Made by a program: the position numbers and the translations under genes. Below are positions 18,602 through 22,493 of a DNA stretch of 22,493 nt, piece after piece. This DNA comes from Azolla pinnata (lineage: Eukaryota > Streptophyta > Polypodiopsida > Salviniales > Salviniaceae), in NCBI GenBank assembly GCA_037176905.1, contig JBBBWG010026658.1, positions 46,586-69,078 on the forward strand, written 5' to 3'. The number at the start of each line of letters is the position of its first letter. Within the stretch, counting starts at the first letter, position 1. Below the pieces are notes generated by a model. That model made no database searches. It was not told the origin of the DNA and saw nothing but the letters and a program-made list of their open reading frames with translations.

Positions 18602-21600
18602 TCAATTATACACCATGTACTTGGGAGTTGCGCTAAATTTCTGATAACCTTTAATAACTTTGTTAACAGCCTCTAGGAAGTCTTTCTCTGTCACTGTTTT
18701 CCTCCTTGCTCGGATTGCAAACATCCCAGCCTCAGTGCAAACACTCCTTATATCAGCTCCTGCAGAGATGGAAACTTGAGTTCAGATAAAAGATATAGAG
18801 AACATAAATACTTGAGATTTTAACCATAAAATATATTATCTCACCTGTAGAGTTTGGGCAAAGACGTGAAAGCAATTCAAATCGGATGTCCCGTTCACAG
18901 TTCATTGTTCTTGTATGGATCTTGAAAATCTGTGTCCGACTCTCAAGATCTGGGAGACCAAATTCAACTTTTCGATCCAGCCTACCAGGCCTCAATAGTG
19001 CAGGATCAAGTGTGTCAGGTCTGAAAGCAGAGCAGCATATGCACATGAGCAGAATACAGAAAACATCAAATATTCAGTCATGATTAACTGACTTGAATCT
19101 AACCTGTTGGTAGCCATAAGAACTTTGATATTTCCTCGTGCATCAAAACCATCCAGCTGGTTGACAATCTCAAGCATTGTTCTTTGAACTTCATTATCAC
19201 CACCCAGACCATCATCAAATCGTGCACCTCCAATAGCATCAACCTCATCGAAAAAAACAATACATGCCTTCTTTGACCTGGCCATCTGTATGACATACAC
19301 GGTTTTATTTCAAGATGAAATCAGTTTTTTATGGATTTGTCAACAAACTATTTCAAACTAGTTTACTCAGAAGGTTCGTATTTGAGCAATAACCTGAAAT
19401 AGCTCTCGGACCATTCGGGCACCTTCACCAACATACTTTTGAACCAGTTCACTGCCGATAACACGAATGAAGCATGCATCTGTCCGATTTGCCACTGCTC
19501 GTGCGAGCAATGTCTTCCCTGTCCCAGGAGGCCCATAACAAAGAACTCCCTTTGGGGGGTCAATACCCAACTTCACAAATTTCTCTGGATGCAGCATAGG
19601 TAGCTCAACCACCTCTCTCATCTTTTCTATTTGCTCTTTACACCCTCCAACATCGTTGTATGTGACATCTGGCTTCTCCTCCACCGTCATCATTGTCACG
19701 CTGGGATCAATCTTTGGGGGTAATGGAATCTGAATTTGATATTTATTCCGATCAACACTACAAGCACAGCAAGCAGTGACTTCCATCATATACTGAACTA
19801 TGTGAAAATAATGAGAGGTGATGATCAATGATGAGGTCTTACCCAACTCGCATGCCCTCTTCTATATCTGTTGGAGAAACCTTCTCACCCAAGCCAACAA
19901 CAAACTATAACCACACAACAAGATATTTTTAAACCTTAATACCAAAATGGGAACCATTTTTTGCAGGAACCAAATGTTATATACCTTTGCAATTTGCTTC
20001 ACATTAATGACATACTTGGAATCATCTGTCCCAGGATTTATAATCTTTGTGCAGCGGGCAACCTGTTAGTAAATATATTTCTTGATCATATGTCAAAGAA
20101 TTCTACCAACCACAACGAATCGTATCATGCCCGGACAATCTTAACTAACCTGCAAAGGTTGTTCTTCTTGCATCATTTGCTTATCAGATACAAGATCCCA
20201 TTGACTTGGAGCTGCTAGACCTGTGTCAGACTCCTTAATTCCTGTAAAGAGAGTGAACCTTAATGTCCCGGACAAGAAATCATCCTAGAAAATGTAAAGC
20301 CACCTCACAGCTTCTGATTTTAACAATCGAAAGATTAGTGCAGCTAATTTATCTCTGGCTGTGGTTTCAATAAAGATATATGCAACATAACTTGGTGTCG
20401 ATTTCTGCAATTTAGCTCCTTGAATTACAAAATAAGGTGTTGATGAATAGGCAAATCTTTAGGGAATTTTTCTTTGTTCATGCACGTAGCGTAAAAGATA
20501 GTGCCAGATGAGATTGAACATGCTTAAAACTGGGAACCTATGATGTTTCAAGATTTTCTGTACTCGCCCTCCTGATGTGATACTTTATTTTACTCTATGC
20601 ATGATAAGTATGTTATATGGAAAGCATACAGAATGAGTTTTATTGTTGCAAGACCTGGAAAACTAATGGTCTAAAATTATGATGAAATTGGCGTCTGGAT
20701 GGGAAAACCATTTCTGCAAATTAAAATTTTGCTGTAGAATTTTTGGATCGTGACAAGAAGACCAAAAAATGCAAGGAAATCATCAAAATGCATAGACCAG
20801 TGATTTATATCCGTCACCCAAAAAACTAGGATCGTGAGAAAAATGTTATTTCCGAATTCACTACTTTATTCCTTTACTAGATTTGGCACAGAAATTTAAT
20901 CAACAACTCGAAAAGCCATGTAGAAAACAACAGCAGGATCTTATAGGAGAAAAGCCCCAGAAAGAAGTCAAAGAGCCCATTCCGGCTGCCTACCCTCCTA
21001 AGGCGGAATTGGAATTTGGTGAATGCCATGTCAAACGGAAGGGGATTATGCATTTGTCACACTCTGACAGTATAAGGGAAAAAGAATAATTTCCAAGCAA
21101 GGGGTTACAACTCAGCCTTTCACCATCAAATCAGAGCACTGTGAGATGTGATTGGTGATCATCCAGCCCAGTTCTGAGAGCAAGCTTGCAGTAGTTATGG
21201 AAGGGGACTGGGACATAGGAAGATAGAAGTACGTTTGAAATGACAGGGAAGTACCATCTGTGATCCATGGGTTTCCAATCTGGACGCCATGTCCAAGCTT
21301 GCTCGGCATGCTGTGTCACAACTCTACCTCAGAATGGAGAACAGCACAGTGATAGCATCTAGATGTGTGAATGTTTGATGTAACAGGGGCTAGATAAGTT
21401 CAGTTCAAGTTGCTTGAACTATGCTATAAATTATGGTAGCACACATCAATCCTGCTGTTCCGTATCCAATCAATCAGCCCAGAACCAGGTATAGCTATTT
21501 GAGAAGTTTTTGTCCTAAAAACTACTTCAGCAAATTCACAGCCTGTGTGTCTACTTGGATGGAAAGGCTCACTCACGATTTTGAGCGATGCTGCAATGAA

Positions 21601-22371
21601 AAATATCTCATTCTTTGTTGGCTCATCATTCAGTCTCCAGTCTAGATAGAATAGATAGGGCATCCACTCCCATGCTGACAGAAAAATTCTCTTTACAAGT
21701 AGGAGATGTGGCGGTCCATCTGGCCTGACCATAATATGCCTATAGAATGCAACCTTTCAATCATCAACACACAAAGAGAACGTAAGAGCCTGCCTAACAC
21801 TACTTAGGAATCTTTTCGAGAAGAAACCAGAGTTCCACCTACTTTTTCTCTCAAGGCATTGCTTGTGATTTACATAGACCTGAAAGCTTGGCATACTCTC
21901 CAGTTGACTCTCTACCCAGTATTACACAGATTCTTCTCTCTGGGTTATATAAATTCACATGAGGCATCTTTATTATTATATTGGCACCAAAAGCACAGAT
22001 TTCTTGCTTTCTCAAGCTAGGCATCCCCTATCTACAGAAACAGTTTCCTGTCTGCAAATTACCCCCAGCATTTCCTAACAAAATATGCAATTTTTACCAG
22101 TTACAGAATTGGCACAAAGCTGTTTGGTAAAAGCATTCATATATGAGTACTGACAGGAAAACTACATGTCACGGAAGGAATCGTGTGGGTTAAGCAAATC
22201 AATAAACGTCTCTTATAATAACAAAAAAAAATCGCAATGAAGAAAGATGAGACCAAAACCTTTGAGGGGAAGGGAGGGATCAAACTCACCGCACAAATCA
22301 TTAACTTTCTTGGCCATGTCTTTGATTTCCTTCTCTGCCTTCTTGATGGATGTAGCATAAGGTCCGAGGCC
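18602..22371 (-). CDS. RPT1: 26S proteasome ATPase subunit RPT1, 5' partial
   Basis: Exons in view: 22371-22290, 20241-20150, 20062-19985, 19904-19843, 19757-19394, 19285-19104, 19020-18845 and 18759-18602. They total 1194 nt and give 397 aa plus stop. The first exon, about 30 residues, lies beyond the window. RPT1 is one of six AAA ATPases forming the base ring of the 26S proteasome, which unfolds ubiquitinated proteins and feeds them to the 20S core in cytosol and nucleus. Visible parts are an N-terminal helical stretch ([17 protein letters not shown]), the OB-domain [17 protein letters not shown], Walker A GPPGTGKT (about 180-187 of this partial chain), Walker [10 protein letters not shown] (about 237-245), the second region of homology [20 protein letters not shown], and the C-terminus PKYMVYN. 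The sequence is intact and close to other plant RPT1, with no missing catalytic residue. It is convergent with APX-R. Confidence 0.96.
20242..22289 (-). other. Long RPT1 intron (2048 bp)
   Basis: This is by far the longest intron of the gene; most of the others in view are 80-108 bp. It lies between the exon ending DLCG and the one starting with IKESD. Frames of 60-100 codons occur on both strands, including a plus-strand (antisense) lysine-rich frame at 20883-21089 and minus-strand frames at 21112-21319 and 21424-21732. None has a domain I recognise, and opposite-strand frames overlap, so I do not call a gene. Its size suggests that an old insertion is possible, but no terminal repeats were found by eye. 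Confidence 0.7.
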
Positions 22372-22431
22372 CTACACAAGCGAGCACAGGGAGGGGTATC
22401 ATGACAAAAGACGAGATAGATACAGAGACAC

Positions 22432-22458
22432 GGATGCTGATGCTGATGCTGATGTTGT

Positions 22459-22493
<35 letters not shown>
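22432..22493. repeat. GATGCT/GATG microsatellite in RPT1 first intron
   Basis: GATGCT units pass through GTTGTTGATG into at least eleven GAT units and run off the window end. On the RPT1 strand it is a CAT/CAG-like tract just upstream of the exon starting at 22371, presumably within the first intron. Confidence 0.9.

Noticed and set aside
18886-19083. Plus-strand frame of 65 codons
   Set aside because: It is antisense to a well-supported RPT1 exon.
1-22493. CRISPR arrays, rRNA, complete transposons or virus-like elements
   Set aside because: No spaced identical repeats, no rRNA motifs, no transposase, reverse transcriptase or capsid motifs, and no paired terminal repeats were seen by eye.

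Overview
The window is nuclear DNA of a land plant, most likely a vascular plant. Four protein genes are broken by many short GT-AG introns, and all four belong to families familiar from plants: a plant-type chloroplast ascorbate peroxidase-related protein, an APSE-type GH27 glycosidase, a BNR/sialidase-fold protein and the proteasome ATPase RPT1. Telomere-like motifs and microsatellites fill the spaces between genes. I cannot name the species.

Layout. Bases 1-480 are a TGTA/CATG-rich minisatellite. Bases 481-2684 hold no gene I can support, only short repeats, a TTC tract and TTAGGG-type telomere-like runs. A sialidase-like gene lies on the minus strand (coding 6037 down to 2685, 9 coding exons, 376 aa). 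A 2.07 kb divergent intergenic region (6038-8107) holds telo-box motifs near both ends and a 120-130 bp tandem duplication. A secreted GH27 glycosidase of the APSE type follows on the plus strand (8108-12952, 14 exons, 623 aa). Then comes APX-R (13786-17509, 10 exons, 325 aa). The minus-strand 26S proteasome ATPase RPT1 (22371 down to 18602, 8 exons in view, 397 aa) lies opposite and convergent with APX-R; its first exon is beyond the right edge.

The genes look like unrelated single-copy housekeeping or metabolic genes. I see no operon-like or pathway logic linking them, except that the two divergent neighbours both have glycan-active folds (cytosolic sialidase-like, secreted GH27). The exon models were built by hand from open frames, GT/AG sites, phase continuity and family similarity. 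All four frames close exactly (1131, 1872 and 978 nt, and 1194 nt for the partial gene).

I found no new defence, mobile or regulatory system. The most interesting observations are a decayed triplicated segment carrying a ghost copy of an exon start inside a GH27 intron, a perfect-length 36 bp in-frame duplication in the sialidase-like gene, loss of the ascorbate-binding loop in APX-R together with a possible twin-arginine motif, and repeated pairing of TTC tracts with telomere-like repeats.
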